From positions 1,969,501-2,033,500 of the forward strand of contig NZ_JQMR01000001.1 in NCBI RefSeq assembly GCF_000744825.1: a stretch of DNA of 64,000 nucleotides, written 5' to 3'. Made by a program: the position numbers and the translations under genes. Source of the DNA: Carnobacterium mobile DSM 4848 (lineage in GTDB: Bacteria; Bacillota; Bacilli; Lactobacillales; Carnobacteriaceae). Shown here in pieces: positions 7,717 through 16,565 of this stretch; positions within the stretch are counted from its first letter, which is position 1, and each line of letters starts with the position of its first letter. The notes under the pieces were generated by a model. It had not been told where the DNA came from. It did not search any database and saw nothing but the letters and a program-made list of their open reading frames with translations.

Positions 7717-8772
7717 TTAATTTTTTGTGTATTTTTTGATTGCTGGGATAATGTCATTCCCAATAAGTTCTATATTTTTCATGAGCTTATCAAATGGTAC
7801 ACCGCCAAAATCAATTTGCGCCATAAACCGCTGCATGCCGAACAATTCATATTGATACAATATTTTTTCAATAATTTGATCGGTACTGCCGACCATCAAA
7901 GCATCACGGTAATCTGTTGCTTGTGCAAATTGTTGTTTTGGATATCCTGTACCGCGAATGGCTTGGAAACCGCCATTGATATGCGGATACATTCCTTGCA
8001 GCGCTTCTTTTGTCGAGTCGGCTACATAAAATAAACTAGTTGTGGCGACTGGTAAACCAGCTGGGTCAAATCCACTTTGCCGAGCAGTTTCACGGTAAGC
8101 ATCGACAGAATGTTTGAAGTTCATTGCCGGCCCACCCAACGTAGTCAACATCATTGGGAGTCCCATATAACCTGCTTTGATTGCGCTAGAAGGCGGACCT
8201 CCTACAGCACGCCAAATGGGAAGCGATCCATTTAAAGGACGCGGTAAAATCTCGGCGTTTTGCAAGGGAGCCCGGAAGTCTCCTTGCCAGGTAACACGTT
8301 CATTTTCATTGATCAGCTTAAGCAATTCCAGCTTTTCTTCATAAATTTCTTCATAATCCTGTAAATCGACACCGAATAACTGATGAGCTCCAACACGCGA
8401 ACCACGGCCGGCAACGATTTCTGCACGTCCATTTGAAATCAAATCAATCGTTGCAAAGTCTTCATACACACGTACAGGGTCTAAAACACTTAATACTGTT
8501 GCTGAACTGGATAGTTTAATTGTTTTTGTGGCTTGGGCAATTGCTGATAAAATTACGCTATGCGCTTGGGATGCGAAATAAGTTTGGTGACTTTCACCCA
8601 CACTAAAAACATCTATTCCTGCTTGTTCAGCAAGCTGACTCATTTCAATTAGTTGTTGAATTCTTTCTTGTGCTGAAATTCGGTTTCCTGTTAAAGGATT
8701 CATGATATGGTCGCCTAAAGAATACAGACCAAATTCCATCCCGTTTGATTGGTTGATACGGTATTTTTCCAT
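7717..8772 (-). CDS. LLM-class flavin-dependent oxidoreductase (luciferase-like)
   Basis: 351 residues of the bacterial-luciferase TIM-barrel fold: MEFGLYSLGDHIMNPLTG near the start, SVGESHQTYFASQAHSVIL, the strand SSATVLSVLDPVRVYEDFATIDLISNGRAEIVAGRGSR cut by helices, and the C-terminal GSTDQIIEKILYQYELFGMQRFMAQIDFG. Family members oxidise small molecules using FMNH2 or F420, and here FMN is likely because an FMN reductase follows directly. The substrate is unknown. It is the second gene of the MarR-led operon. Confidence 0.85.
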   Translation of the reverse strand: MEKYRINQSNGMEFGLYSLGDHIMNPLTGNRISAQERIQQLIEMSQLAEQAGIDVFSVGESHQTYFASQAHSVILSAIAQATKTIKLSSSATVLSVLDPVRVYEDFATIDLISNGRAEIVAGRGSRVGAHQLFGVDLQDYEEIYEEKLELLKLINENERVTWQGDFRAPLQNAEILPRPLNGSLPIWRAVGGPPSSAIKAGYMGLPMMLTTLGGPAMNFKHSVDAYRETARQSGFDPAGLPVATTSLFYVADSTKEALQGMYPHINGGFQAIRGTGYPKQQFAQATDYRDALMVGSTDQIIEKILYQYELFGMQRFMAQIDFGGVPFDKLMKNIELIGNDIIPAIKKYTKN

Positions 8773-8875
8773 TAGTGAATCTCCTTATCGGTTATAGTTG
8801 ATTTTGATTTAATTCTGGCTTTCATTTGTTGGATGGAAAATTGTTTGACTAGTCAAGTGATACGGTAAAAAAATA

Positions 8876-9316
8876 TCATTTTTCCAGATATTTTTTTCTG
8901 CTTTGTTTTTGTATGCGCGACATAAGTGAAAACAGTACTTTTTGTTCTTCTTTTGATAAACAGTCTTCAAAAAAAGAGGATTGGAACTCAAGTTGGGCTT
9001 CATAAGCATTTTCTAATTTTTTCCGGCCTTTATCTGTTAGCGAAATTGTTTTTGTTTTCCATTCCTGTTTGCGCTCGATTAATTGATCTTTTTCTAAACG
9101 AGCAAGCATGCGAGAGATTCCACCTTGCGTGACCGTAACTTTTTCTGCAAGTTCGCTTTGCGTTAACGGCTCATAGGTTGAAATTTGAAGCAACGCATCA
9201 AATTGAGCAGTTGTTAAATCATATTCTTTTAAGAATTCGTTTGATAGCAAATTGCTTTGGTGAGTGAAACGAGCGATCCGAAGCCAAATCAATGAACCAA
9301 GAGTATTTTTTCGCAT
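8876..9316 (-). CDS. MarR-family transcriptional regulator
   Basis: 146 residues from [17 protein letters not shown]; this ATG is preferred because AAAGGAGTGATG lies just upstream, although the frame stays open to 9373. The winged helix is clear: [49 protein letters not shown], then the wing [13 protein letters not shown]. MarR proteins repress their own operon until a phenolic, quinone or oxidant alters them. As first gene of the operon it probably controls the flavoenzymes downstream, a logic like that of MhqR in Bacillus. The only cysteine lies in the C-terminal helix (SSFFEDCLS). Confidence 0.9.
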   Translation of the reverse strand: MRKNTLGSLIWLRIARFTHQSNLLSNEFLKEYDLTTAQFDALLQISTYEPLTQSELAEKVTVTQGGISRMLARLEKDQLIERKQEWKTKTISLTDKGRKKLENAYEAQLEFQSSFFEDCLSKEEQKVLFSLMSRIQKQSRKKYLEK

Positions 9317-9344
9317 ATTGTCATCACTCCTTTTCGTTATCATC

Positions 9345-9373
9345 ACTTTACTACTCAACTGACAAAAATGCAA
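9345..9373 (-). promoter_or_regulatory. Promoter of the MarR/flavoenzyme operon
   Basis: On the minus strand TTGCAT (9373-9368), a 17-bp spacer and TAAAGT (9350-9345) lie about 30 bp upstream of the MarR start. Confidence 0.45.
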
Positions 9374-9415
9374 GGGAAAAGTTTCAAAATTAATTTATAA
9401 AGATGAAAAGCTTTC

Positions 9416-9462
9416 ACAAGGAGACTGACAAATAACTGAGATAAAGTATGAGTGTGCATTAT
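9416..9462 (+). repeat. Degenerate copy of the PyrR-box segment
   Basis: GGAGACTGACAA, then GATAAAGTATG and GTGCA, repeats in order the words of the PyrR-type element at 9738-9840 but lacks the rest. It looks like an old duplication or leader remnant. Confidence 0.3.
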
Positions 9463-9504
9463 TTTAAAAACAAGGTGAAATACTTCAAATATACTTTACG
9501 TTCA

Positions 9505-9607
9505 TTTTGCCTGCCGTAAGACGCTTGGGTTTCTATCGATATGGCAGGCAAATACATTTTGCCTACCGTAAGACGCTTGAGTTTCTATCGATATGGCAGG
9601 CAAATCT
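9505..9607. repeat. Two tandem 52-bp units, each an inverted repeat
   Basis: Units start at 9505 and 9557, with only a few differences (CTGCC/CTACC, GGGTTT/GAGTTT). Each opens with TTTTGCCTGCC (or TTTTGCCTACC) and closes with GGCAGGCAAA, giving about 10-bp arms round a conserved 27-base middle that includes TAAGACGCTTG and TTTCTATCGATAT. There is no open frame. They could be paired protein sites or RNA hairpins, function unknown. Confidence 0.7.
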
Positions 9608-9737
9608 ATTTTTCAGAGAAATAGAGCAGGTTTAAGACATAAATAAATACCGTTCGAAAAAAACCGCAGTACTTTTTCTGGTTGACAGCCAAGCTGTTTT
9701 CTGGAATAATGAACTTAATCAAATAACAGGTACCTTT

Positions 9738-9872
9738 AAATCAGCCCAGAGAGACTGACAAGGAAGCGGATAAAAATAGAAAAAAAGTATGTACAAGTGC
9801 AGCTGTACGACTATTTTCTGTATTTGAAAAGAGGCTGATTGTCAGGTGTAATCTGATAATCAGCCTCTTTTT
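9738..9872 (+). promoter_or_regulatory. PyrR-type RNA attenuator upstream of codBA
   Basis: AATCAGCCCAGAGAGACTG followed by ACAAGG and GCGGATA (9738-9772) matches the PyrR binding loop of pyr leaders, where CCAGAGAGGCTG and AAGG...CGGATA are conserved. An intrinsic terminator follows: AGAGGCTGATT at about 9830 pairs with AATCAGCCTCT, then T7. In this mechanism PyrR with UMP stabilises the binding loop, allowing the terminator to form, so pyrimidine excess would switch off cytosine uptake. Confidence 0.75.
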
Positions 9873-9912
9873 TTGTGCTTTTTGGTACCCCATAGAAATG
9901 GGAGGAAATAAC

Positions 9913-11178
9913 ATGAAGAAAACCGATACAGAATTTTCGTTACAAACGGTACCGCAATCGAACCGTAATTCTTTTGCAAAAACAATGACAGTGATGTTGG
10001 GATTCACGTTCTTTTCAGCCAGCATGTTGGCAGGTGGGCAATTGGGGTTGAATCTGACATTCTCTCAATTTTTGCTTGTCGTTTTGCTCGGAAATTTGGC
10101 ACTTTGTCTTTATACCGGTGCACTGGCGCATATTGCGGCTAAAATGGGTTTGTCTACTCACTTGCTGGCCAAGTATTCATTTGGTGAAAAAGGTTCGTAC
10201 TTACCATCTTTCTTATTGGGCTTTACGCAAGTCGGCTGGTTCGGAGTTGGCGTGGCAATGTTTGCCGTTCCCATCGCAAAAGAAATGGGTTGGAATAGTT
10301 ATTTACTGATTTTCGTCTTTGGGATCGCGATTACATTGGCTTCTCTTTACGGAATGAAATCACTGGTGATCTTAAGTTTTATTGCTGTTCCTCTGATTGC
10401 CCTATTAGGAAGTTATTCCGCCATTGAAGCAACCACAGTCATGGGTGGTTTGACAGCATTATTCGACTACGAGCCAAAAACGAGTCTAACGATTTCGGCT
10501 GCTTTAACGATTTGTATCGGTTCATTTATCAGCGGCGGAACATTGACAGCCGACTTTGCCCGCTTTGCAAAAACATCGCGTTCTGCTGTCGGAGCTACTT
10601 CTACCGCTTTCTTCTTAGGCAATTCGCTGATGTTCCTATTCGGAGCAGTAGGAGCAATGGTTTACGGGCTTTCAGATATCTCAGAAGTCTTGTTCTTGCA
10701 AGGGCTGACGATACCAGCAATTTTAGTATTGGCACTGAATATTTGGACCACCAATGATAATGCACTTTACGCTTCTGGTTTAGGATTTGCCAATATTACA
10801 AAAATCTCTAAAAAGTTCTGGGTTCTTGTGAACGGAATCGTTGGAACCGTGTTGGCTATGTGGATGTACACTAATTTTGTCGGCTTCTTGAACTTGCTGA
10901 GTGCTGCGATTCCTTCAATTGGAGCAATCATTATTGCCGACTACTTTTTTGTGAAACGCCGCAACTATGCCAAATTTGAAGAAGCAACTTTTGTTCCAGT
11001 TAACTGGACAGCACTTCTGGCTTGGGTTATCGGTGTAGCTTTGGCTCAATTTGCACCTGGAATTTCCCCGCTCAACGCATTAGTAGGAACAGCTGTGGTA
11101 TACACAGGATTGATGAAACTGCCGCTCACTAAAATAATGGCGCCATTTGAAAAAACAACTGAAGGAAGTGTAGAATAA
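9913..11178 (+). CDS. codB: Cytosine permease
   Basis: 421 residues with about 12 membrane helices of the nucleobase:cation symporter-1 family. Typical segments are FFSASMLAGGQLGLNLTFSQ, LSTHLLAKYSFGEKGSYLPS, TQVGWFGVGVAMFAVP and NIWTTNDNALYASGLGFANI. CodB imports cytosine for deamination to uracil. The ATG at 9913 is chosen over 9898 because GGGAGGAA at 9900-9907 serves it. The stop TAA directly abuts the codA ATG, so the two are translated together. The leader carries a PyrR-type attenuator. Confidence 0.93.
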   Translation: MKKTDTEFSLQTVPQSNRNSFAKTMTVMLGFTFFSASMLAGGQLGLNLTFSQFLLVVLLGNLALCLYTGALAHIAAKMGLSTHLLAKYSFGEKGSYLPSFLLGFTQVGWFGVGVAMFAVPIAKEMGWNSYLLIFVFGIAITLASLYGMKSLVILSFIAVPLIALLGSYSAIEATTVMGGLTALFDYEPKTSLTISAALTICIGSFISGGTLTADFARFAKTSRSAVGATSTAFFLGNSLMFLFGAVGAMVYGLSDISEVLFLQGLTIPAILVLALNIWTTNDNALYASGLGFANITKISKKFWVLVNGIVGTVLAMWMYTNFVGFLNLLSAAIPSIGAIIIADYFFVKRRNYAKFEEATFVPVNWTALLAWVIGVALAQFAPGISPLNALVGTAVVYTGLMKLPLTKIMAPFEKTTEGSVE

Positions 11179-12450
11179 ATGATTATTCAAAATGCAGCTC
11201 TAAAAGGAAAAAAAGGTCTTTGGCAAATTACGATAGAAGAGGGTAAGTTTACCAGTATTAAACCGCAACCCGAAGCCGCAGAAAAAACAACGGATATATT
11301 GGATGTCAATGGCTCATTGGTGCTGCCGCCATTTATTGAACCGCATATCCATTTAGATACAACGTTGACAGCAGGCGAGCCAGAATGGAATCAAAGCGGA
11401 ACTTTATTTGAAGGCATCCAGCGGTGGTCTGAACGCAAAGCTTCTCTGACCCATGAAGACGTTAAGACACGTGCAAAAAAAGCACTGCACTGGCAAATTG
11501 CTCAAGGGATTCAATATGTGCGCACGCATGTGGATGTGACGGATCCTAATTTGACAGCCATGAAAGCCATGTTGGAAGTAAAAAAAGAGATGGCACCTTA
11601 TGTCGACATCCAACTCGTTGCATTCCCGCAAGAAGGCATCTTATCTTATCCAAATGGAAAAGAGCTGATGGAAGAAGCTTTGAAAATGGGAGCCGATGTT
11701 GTGGGTGGTATTCCGCACTATGAATTTACTAGAGAATATGGCGTGGAATCCCTTAAGATTGCTTTTGACTTGGCGGAAAAATATGATCGTCTAGTGGATA
11801 TTCACTGTGACGAGATCGATGACGAACAATCGCGTTTTGTCGAAGTCGTCGCAAAAGAAGCTTACGAAAGAGGGATGGGAACGCGAACAACAGCCAGCCA
11901 TACAACCGCGATGGGATCATACAACAATGCGTATACGTCTAAATTATTCCGCTTGCTGAAATTGTCTGATATTCGGTTTGTTTCCAATCCCTTAGTCAAC
12001 ATGCATTTGCAAGGACGATTTGATACGTATCCAAAACGTCGAGGACTAACGCGTGTCAAAGAATTATTGGAAGCCGGTTTAACGGTTTGTTATGGTCATG
12101 ACGACATTTATGATCCTTGGTATCCGCTGGGAACAGGAAACATGCTGCAAGTTTTACTGATGGGGTTGCATGCTTCCCAATTGACCGGCTACGAAGAAAT
12201 TATGCACGCTATGGATTTGATTACATCCAATAGTGCCAAAACGCTTCATATTGAAGACCATTACGGTATTGAAGAAGGGAAACCTGCTGACTTTATCGTT
12301 CTGCCAGCTGAAAACGAGTACGAAGCCATTCGCAGACAAGTACCAGTCCGCTACTCTTATAGAAACGGTGAAAAAATTGCCGAAACTCAGCTAAGCGAAA
12401 CACGGACTTTAGTAGATGGCTTTGAGGAGCCTGTACAATTCAGTCGTTAA
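11179..12450 (+). CDS. codA: Cytosine deaminase
   Basis: 423 residues of the amidohydrolase superfamily, as in E. coli CodA. Metal and catalytic motifs are in order: [10 protein letters not shown] near residue 54, [15 protein letters not shown] near 208, [15 protein letters not shown] near 238 and [20 protein letters not shown] near 304, where the aspartate is the metal ligand. It converts cytosine to uracil plus ammonia in the cytosol, feeding pyrimidine salvage. Its ATG directly follows the codB stop codon. Confidence 0.95.
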   Translation: MIIQNAALKGKKGLWQITIEEGKFTSIKPQPEAAEKTTDILDVNGSLVLPPFIEPHIHLDTTLTAGEPEWNQSGTLFEGIQRWSERKASLTHEDVKTRAKKALHWQIAQGIQYVRTHVDVTDPNLTAMKAMLEVKKEMAPYVDIQLVAFPQEGILSYPNGKELMEEALKMGADVVGGIPHYEFTREYGVESLKIAFDLAEKYDRLVDIHCDEIDDEQSRFVEVVAKEAYERGMGTRTTASHTTAMGSYNNAYTSKLFRLLKLSDIRFVSNPLVNMHLQGRFDTYPKRRGLTRVKELLEAGLTVCYGHDDIYDPWYPLGTGNMLQVLLMGLHASQLTGYEEIMHAMDLITSNSAKTLHIEDHYGIEEGKPADFIVLPAENEYEAIRRQVPVRYSYRNGEKIAETQLSETRTLVDGFEEPVQFSR

Positions 12451-12482
12451 GCCGTAATGCCTTAAAAATACTAAACCTTTAA

Positions 12483-12513
12483 CAGAGCAGGATTTCCTGC
12501 TCTGCTTTTTTTT
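12483..12513 (+). terminator. Terminator after codBA
   Basis: CAGAGCAGG pairs with CCTGCTCTG around a short loop, followed by a T run. Confidence 0.9.
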
Positions 12514-12651
12514 ATGGAAATAACTTAATCTATTTAACAATCCTAGAGGCTCTTTTAAACCGTCAGCTAGTAAGATATAATTGATAAGCAGTTGAAAACA
12601 ACTGAATTTGAAGATGTAGAAAAAAACATAATTTAATATAGGAGAATTTAG

Positions 12652-12972
12652 ATGGAAATGAAAAATGGCAGACAATCGTTTTTTGACGGTGGCCTTATAA
12701 GTTTAATAGGTTGGAGTATTTTAGGTGGAGTAATCACAATTATTACTTTTGGAATTTGTTACCCATGGGCTCTCTGCATGGTATATGGCTGGAAAATAAA
12801 TCATACGGTAATTGAAGGAAGACGAATGCAATTTCATGGCTCAGCCTTTAGTTTATTTTCGCACTGGATCAAATGGTTGTTGCTGACACTTATTACCTTG
12901 GGCATCTACGGCTTTTGGCTTAGTATAAAACTAGAAGACTGGAAAGCTCGTAATACGTCATTTGTAAATTAA
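12652..12972 (+). CDS. DUF898-like (YjgN-type) small membrane protein
   Basis: 106 residues with two similar hydrophobic halves, GWSILGGVITIITFGICYPWALCMVYGW and HWIKWLLLTLITLGIYGFWLSIKLEDW, separated by the basic HTVIEGRRMQFHGSAFSLF. This repeated pattern is that of DUF898/YjgN membrane proteins, whose role is unknown. AGGAGA lies upstream of the ATG. It is 24 bp before the GIY-YIG gene and may share its transcript. Confidence 0.6.
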   Translation: MEMKNGRQSFFDGGLISLIGWSILGGVITIITFGICYPWALCMVYGWKINHTVIEGRRMQFHGSAFSLFSHWIKWLLLTLITLGIYGFWLSIKLEDWKARNTSFVN

Positions 12973-12996
12973 ATAAGATAGTGAGGAAGATGATTA

Positions 12997-13854
12997 ATGG
13001 CAAAAAGACCGATTACTATTCAAATGTTCTACCCAACTGGTGATACACGCGGATTTAGAATAGCAGAAATTACTAATAGCATTATAGAAGCATTGCTGAT
13101 CCCTCGAAAAGAACTTGAGGCAGTCTTACAATCAAGGCCAGAATTAGATTCAAGTGGACTATATTTTTTGTTTGCTAAAGACACAATTGACAATGAAAGA
13201 GCGATTGAAGCTTATATTGGAGAAAGTGAAACCATTAAAGATCGTTTAAAACAGCATAATATGGAAAAAGATTTTTGGGAAGTGGCTATCGTCTTTATTT
13301 CCAGTAACCAAAGATGGCAGTTAAACAAAGCAGATATAAAATTTTTAGAACATACTGCTTACAAAAAAGCAAAGTCAGCTAAGCGTTATTTTATAAATCA
13401 AAATATTCCTACTAAGTCTCCTGTTACAGAAGCAAGAGAAGCTGATTTAACAGATTTATTAGTTACAATAGATATATTGCTTACGTCTCTAGGCTACCCT
13501 ATCTTTACAGAGTTGATTCCAAATACAGAGATTAATACAAACTATGACCAAACTTTTTATACTACTTATCGAGAAAGCAATGCTAAAGGTATATACACGA
13601 ATGAAGGATTTGTTGTAATGAAAGGTTCAGTTGTTTCATCTAAAGAGGAATCAAAAGGATTTAAAATGCATCATGTACTTGAGGATTTAATTGATAGAGG
13701 TGTCATTGATCAAAATGGAGTATTTACTGAAGATCATTTGTTTAATAGCCCTTCTACTGCAATTGATGTGATTCTTAAAGCTAGCTATAACGGCTGGAAT
13801 AGCTGGAAGAACGATAAGGGGCTAACTCTTCATGATATTTATCGAGCAGACTAA
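12997..13854 (+). CDS. GIY-YIG nuclease-like protein with DUF4357 C-terminus
   Basis: 285 residues. The middle N-terminal part has a degenerate GIY-YIG core: SGLYFLFAKD near residue 48 and EAYIGESETIKDRLKQHN near 70, with WQLNKADIKFLEHTAY supplying the late acidic residue. The C-terminal half (GIYTNEGFVVMKGSVVSSKEESKGF to the end SYNGWNSWKNDKGLTLHDIYRA) matches the DUF4357 pattern found beside GIY-YIG and restriction-type proteins. GIY-YIG domains nick or cut DNA. No methylase or other defence gene is beside it, so its role is open. Confidence 0.75.
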   Translation: MAKRPITIQMFYPTGDTRGFRIAEITNSIIEALLIPRKELEAVLQSRPELDSSGLYFLFAKDTIDNERAIEAYIGESETIKDRLKQHNMEKDFWEVAIVFISSNQRWQLNKADIKFLEHTAYKKAKSAKRYFINQNIPTKSPVTEAREADLTDLLVTIDILLTSLGYPIFTELIPNTEINTNYDQTFYTTYRESNAKGIYTNEGFVVMKGSVVSSKEESKGFKMHHVLEDLIDRGVIDQNGVFTEDHLFNSPSTAIDVILKASYNGWNSWKNDKGLTLHDIYRAD

Positions 13855-14033
13855 GAATACTGTTCATTTACAAAAAAATTACTACCTTTAATTACTTATC
13901 ATTTTTATAGAAAGTATAAGCGAATAAAACTAGGCTGATATTGTATCCATTCAGTTGAATCATACGGTAAAAAAGGAAATTTAATGAAACATAGATCAAC
14001 GTTTATAGAAGTTGTTAAAAAGGAGGCGATGAG

Positions 14034-15017
14034 ATGACAGATTATCAGAAATATACAAAAGAAGAGCTGGTCTTGAAGATAACATCTCTGGAACAATTAA
14101 ATAAAAGACTATTACAAACTTTTCAGGAAGCAGAACGGTTAGAATTCGGGTGGACAGGAAACCTAGGACAATGGTTTTGGGATTTTACTACCAATGAAGT
14201 TACTTTCAACCCTTTAAAAGCGGAAGCAATTGGCTACATGCAAGAGGATTTACCTGAAAAGGTTCCTTACCAATTTTTTACAGATAAAGTACATCCTGAT
14301 GACAAAGAAGAAGTAATGCGACTGATGTCAGAACACCTTAGAGGGGAAATACCTGTTTGGGAAGTGAAATACCGTATCCAAGCCAAAGACGGAACATGGA
14401 AAGTGTATCAAGACCGTGGGAAAGTAACGGAACGGAATGAAAAAGGAGAGCCTCTTTTTCTTACAGGAATTGTGTTTGATATTACACAGGAAGAACAGGA
14501 AAGGAAACAATTACAAACTAAAAATGAACTGTTAACCAACCAAAGGAAAAAGGACACGCTCACTTCGTTGTATTCCCGCTCTGCCATTACAGTAGAATTG
14601 GTAAAATATACCAATCGAGCAAGAAAACAAAATCAACCTCTATCTTTGGTTTTCTTGAGTATTGATCACTATTCTGACTATGAAAAGAATTTTGGAATCG
14701 TAGGAACAGAAGAAGTATTAACCGTAACAGGACAAATAATCCAATCAGCGATGCAAAAACAAACTGTTGCTGGGAGATATAGAGAATCGGCATTTTTAAT
14801 CTTATTAGAAAACACTAAAAAGGAAGATGCGTATAGATGGGCTGAGACAATCAGACAAGCAGTACTAGAAACTCTTTTTGATTTGCCTAAACAAGTAAGC
14901 ATCAGTGGCGGGATCTCTGTATATGATTCAGAAGAAACGATCAGCGAGTTGGTTCAAAAAGCAGCACTAAAATTAACCGCAGCCCAAAAAAACGGTGGAA
15001 ATCAAATAATAGTCTAA
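14034..15017 (+). CDS. PAS plus degenerate GGDEF domain protein
   Basis: 327 residues without membrane helices. A short coiled coil (residues 8-40) leads to a PAS domain of the PAS_3 fold: WFWDFTTNEVTFNPLKAEAIGYMQED, VHPDDKEEVMRLMSEH, WEVKYRIQAKDGTWKVYQDRGKVTER split by turns, and GIVFDITQ. The GGDEF-fold domain follows from about residue 170 (KDTLTSLYSRSAITVEL). The active-site loop reads RYRESAF instead of RYGGDEF, so diguanylate cyclase activity is unlikely. It may sense a ligand through PAS and signal through protein contacts. AAAGGAGG precedes the ATG. Confidence 0.85.
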   Translation: MTDYQKYTKEELVLKITSLEQLNKRLLQTFQEAERLEFGWTGNLGQWFWDFTTNEVTFNPLKAEAIGYMQEDLPEKVPYQFFTDKVHPDDKEEVMRLMSEHLRGEIPVWEVKYRIQAKDGTWKVYQDRGKVTERNEKGEPLFLTGIVFDITQEEQERKQLQTKNELLTNQRKKDTLTSLYSRSAITVELVKYTNRARKQNQPLSLVFLSIDHYSDYEKNFGIVGTEEVLTVTGQIIQSAMQKQTVAGRYRESAFLILLENTKKEDAYRWAETIRQAVLETLFDLPKQVSISGGISVYDSEETISELVQKAALKLTAAQKNGGNQIIV

Positions 15018-15137
15018 AAAACGGTCTTTTTTAGATACGCTCATAATTTTTTATATCGGTTTTCTAGACTAATTACCTTGTTATAATAGAGTCCTCTTTC
15101 ATTTAAAAGATATCAAAGATAATGGATTAAGACGCAC

Positions 15138-15188
15138 AAAAACTTATACTTCTGTTTCTTTATGAAAAGAAGTATAAGTTTTTATTTT
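15138..15188. terminator. Bidirectional terminator
   Basis: A 16-bp stem, AAAAACTTATACTTCT with its inverse, has T runs on both strands. It lies between the PAS/GGDEF gene and the convergent degV-like gene. The remainder of 15018-15386 has only an AT-rich CTAAAAAA/TTTTTTAG hairpin directly after the PAS/GGDEF stop and no convincing gene. Confidence 0.8.
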
Positions 15189-15386
15189 TAGTGTCTTTCA
15201 TATCAATAGAAGCTTTGAAATTTGTGTTTCAGTGGAAATAGTATACGTAGGTTTCTTTAATTGAATGACTTTTAGCTGAACTTTAAAAAAGCTTATGACA
15301 ATTTCCATGTACTTAGTAAAAGCAGATAAATTACAAGATGGAAAAGAGCATTTAAATAGGTTGGTTCCGTTTATCAGCAAATGTGT

Positions 15387-16250
15387 TTATAGCATTTGTT
15401 TCTTCTCGATCCCAATAATCCCAAAGGCTCCGGGACCTCCATGGCTAGAAATAACAGCGCCTGCTGTAAACCAATCTGGATTCTCGAAACCATAACTTTG
15501 TAAAGTAGACTCAGCAAGCTGCTTATATTCTTCACTCAACCCAGCTGTTCCGCCAATAATTATCGTCTCCGGGTCAATGGTATAATTCTTGATAAAGTCT
15601 TTAATCGTATTTTTTAAACAACGGTCAAACGATCCGCGGTATTTTTTTGCAGCTACTAAATAACCGTTTTCGAGAATAATGGTAGGATGAAGTTTCAAAA
15701 GAGAGGCACCAAGATAGGCTGCATTCGAAACACGTCCTCCTGCTTTAAGATATAAAAGCGATTGAGGAAGGAAGACAAAGCGTGTGCGTTCCCGTACATC
15801 TTCTACAAAAGCAATGATTTCTTCTGCGGTGCAGTTTGGGTAATTTTCAATAAATTTTGCTGTTGCAACGACCACAGCTGTTAACCCGCCAGAGACATTT
15901 TTGCTATCCACAAGATGAACGTTTTCGAAATCTTGCGCAGCAATGTGGCAAGAGTTATAAGAAACAGTAGTTACAGCTGAATAAGCGATATGAATAATTT
16001 GGGCTTCAGGATAGTTGGCAAATATTTGTTCGAAAGCAACGCTATTATCTTGTGGAGTAGAGCCAGAAGTTTTTGGTAATGTCCCTGATTCGTTGTAAAA
16101 ACGGTAAACTTCTTCAACATCGAAGCTTCCGTCATCAAATGTTTCAGAACCCATGGTTACATGCATTGGAATGACATGGATACCATAACGGTCAATAAGT
16201 TGCTGGGATATATCGGAACCGCTTTCGGTAGTGATAATAAATTTTGTCAT
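15387..16250 (-). CDS. DegV family fatty-acid-binding protein
   Basis: 287 residues with the DegV layout: TTESGSDISQQLIDRYGIHVIP at the start, the lipid-headgroup serine motif LPKTSGSTPQDN near residue 58, ENVHLVDSKNVSGGLTAVVVATA, and FLPQSLLYLKAGGRVSNAAYLGASLL. DegV/FakB proteins bind a fatty acid in the cytosol and present it to the FakA kinase for phosphorylation and entry into phospholipid. No fakA is nearby, which is usual for paralogues. GGAGGG precedes the ATG. Confidence 0.88.
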   Translation of the reverse strand: MTKFIITTESGSDISQQLIDRYGIHVIPMHVTMGSETFDDGSFDVEEVYRFYNESGTLPKTSGSTPQDNSVAFEQIFANYPEAQIIHIAYSAVTTVSYNSCHIAAQDFENVHLVDSKNVSGGLTAVVVATAKFIENYPNCTAEEIIAFVEDVRERTRFVFLPQSLLYLKAGGRVSNAAYLGASLLKLHPTIILENGYLVAAKKYRGSFDRCLKNTIKDFIKNYTIDPETIIIGGTAGLSEEYKQLAESTLQSYGFENPDWFTAGAVISSHGGPGAFGIIGIEKKQML

Positions 16251-16565
16251 GTTTCCCTCCTGTGGTTGTTTCTAGAAAAAGTAGTCGTGGCAATCATATC
16301 ATAAGGGAAGGGGGAAATCCTACTCATGTTCGATTGTTTTTTAATAAATCCTTTGTTGAAATCAGATAAAGATAGCCAATTCTTTCTATTTATTCAAGCT
16401 AATGAATGTTTAGTTTGAAAATCCTCATAGATTTAGCTTTGATAAGAATAAGATAGATAGAGAGAAGGAGTTTAATTAAGCTAGTGAGAATGGCAGATTA
16501 GATAATATAAAAAACACCATAAAGAGTGAATAGGTAAGCAATGAACCGATCTTTAAATTTAAATT
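16251..16565. other. Intergenic region, nothing recognised
   Basis: AT-rich spacer between the 3' end of the DUF-type gene at 16566 and the start of the degV-like gene. I see no gene, terminator with a clear stem, or RNA motif. It must contain the degV promoter. Confidence 0.5.

Noticed and set aside
15295-15495. A 66-codon plus-strand frame near the 3' end of the degV-like gene
   Set aside because: Its second half is antisense to the real DegV reading frame, and no ribosome site or family match is seen.
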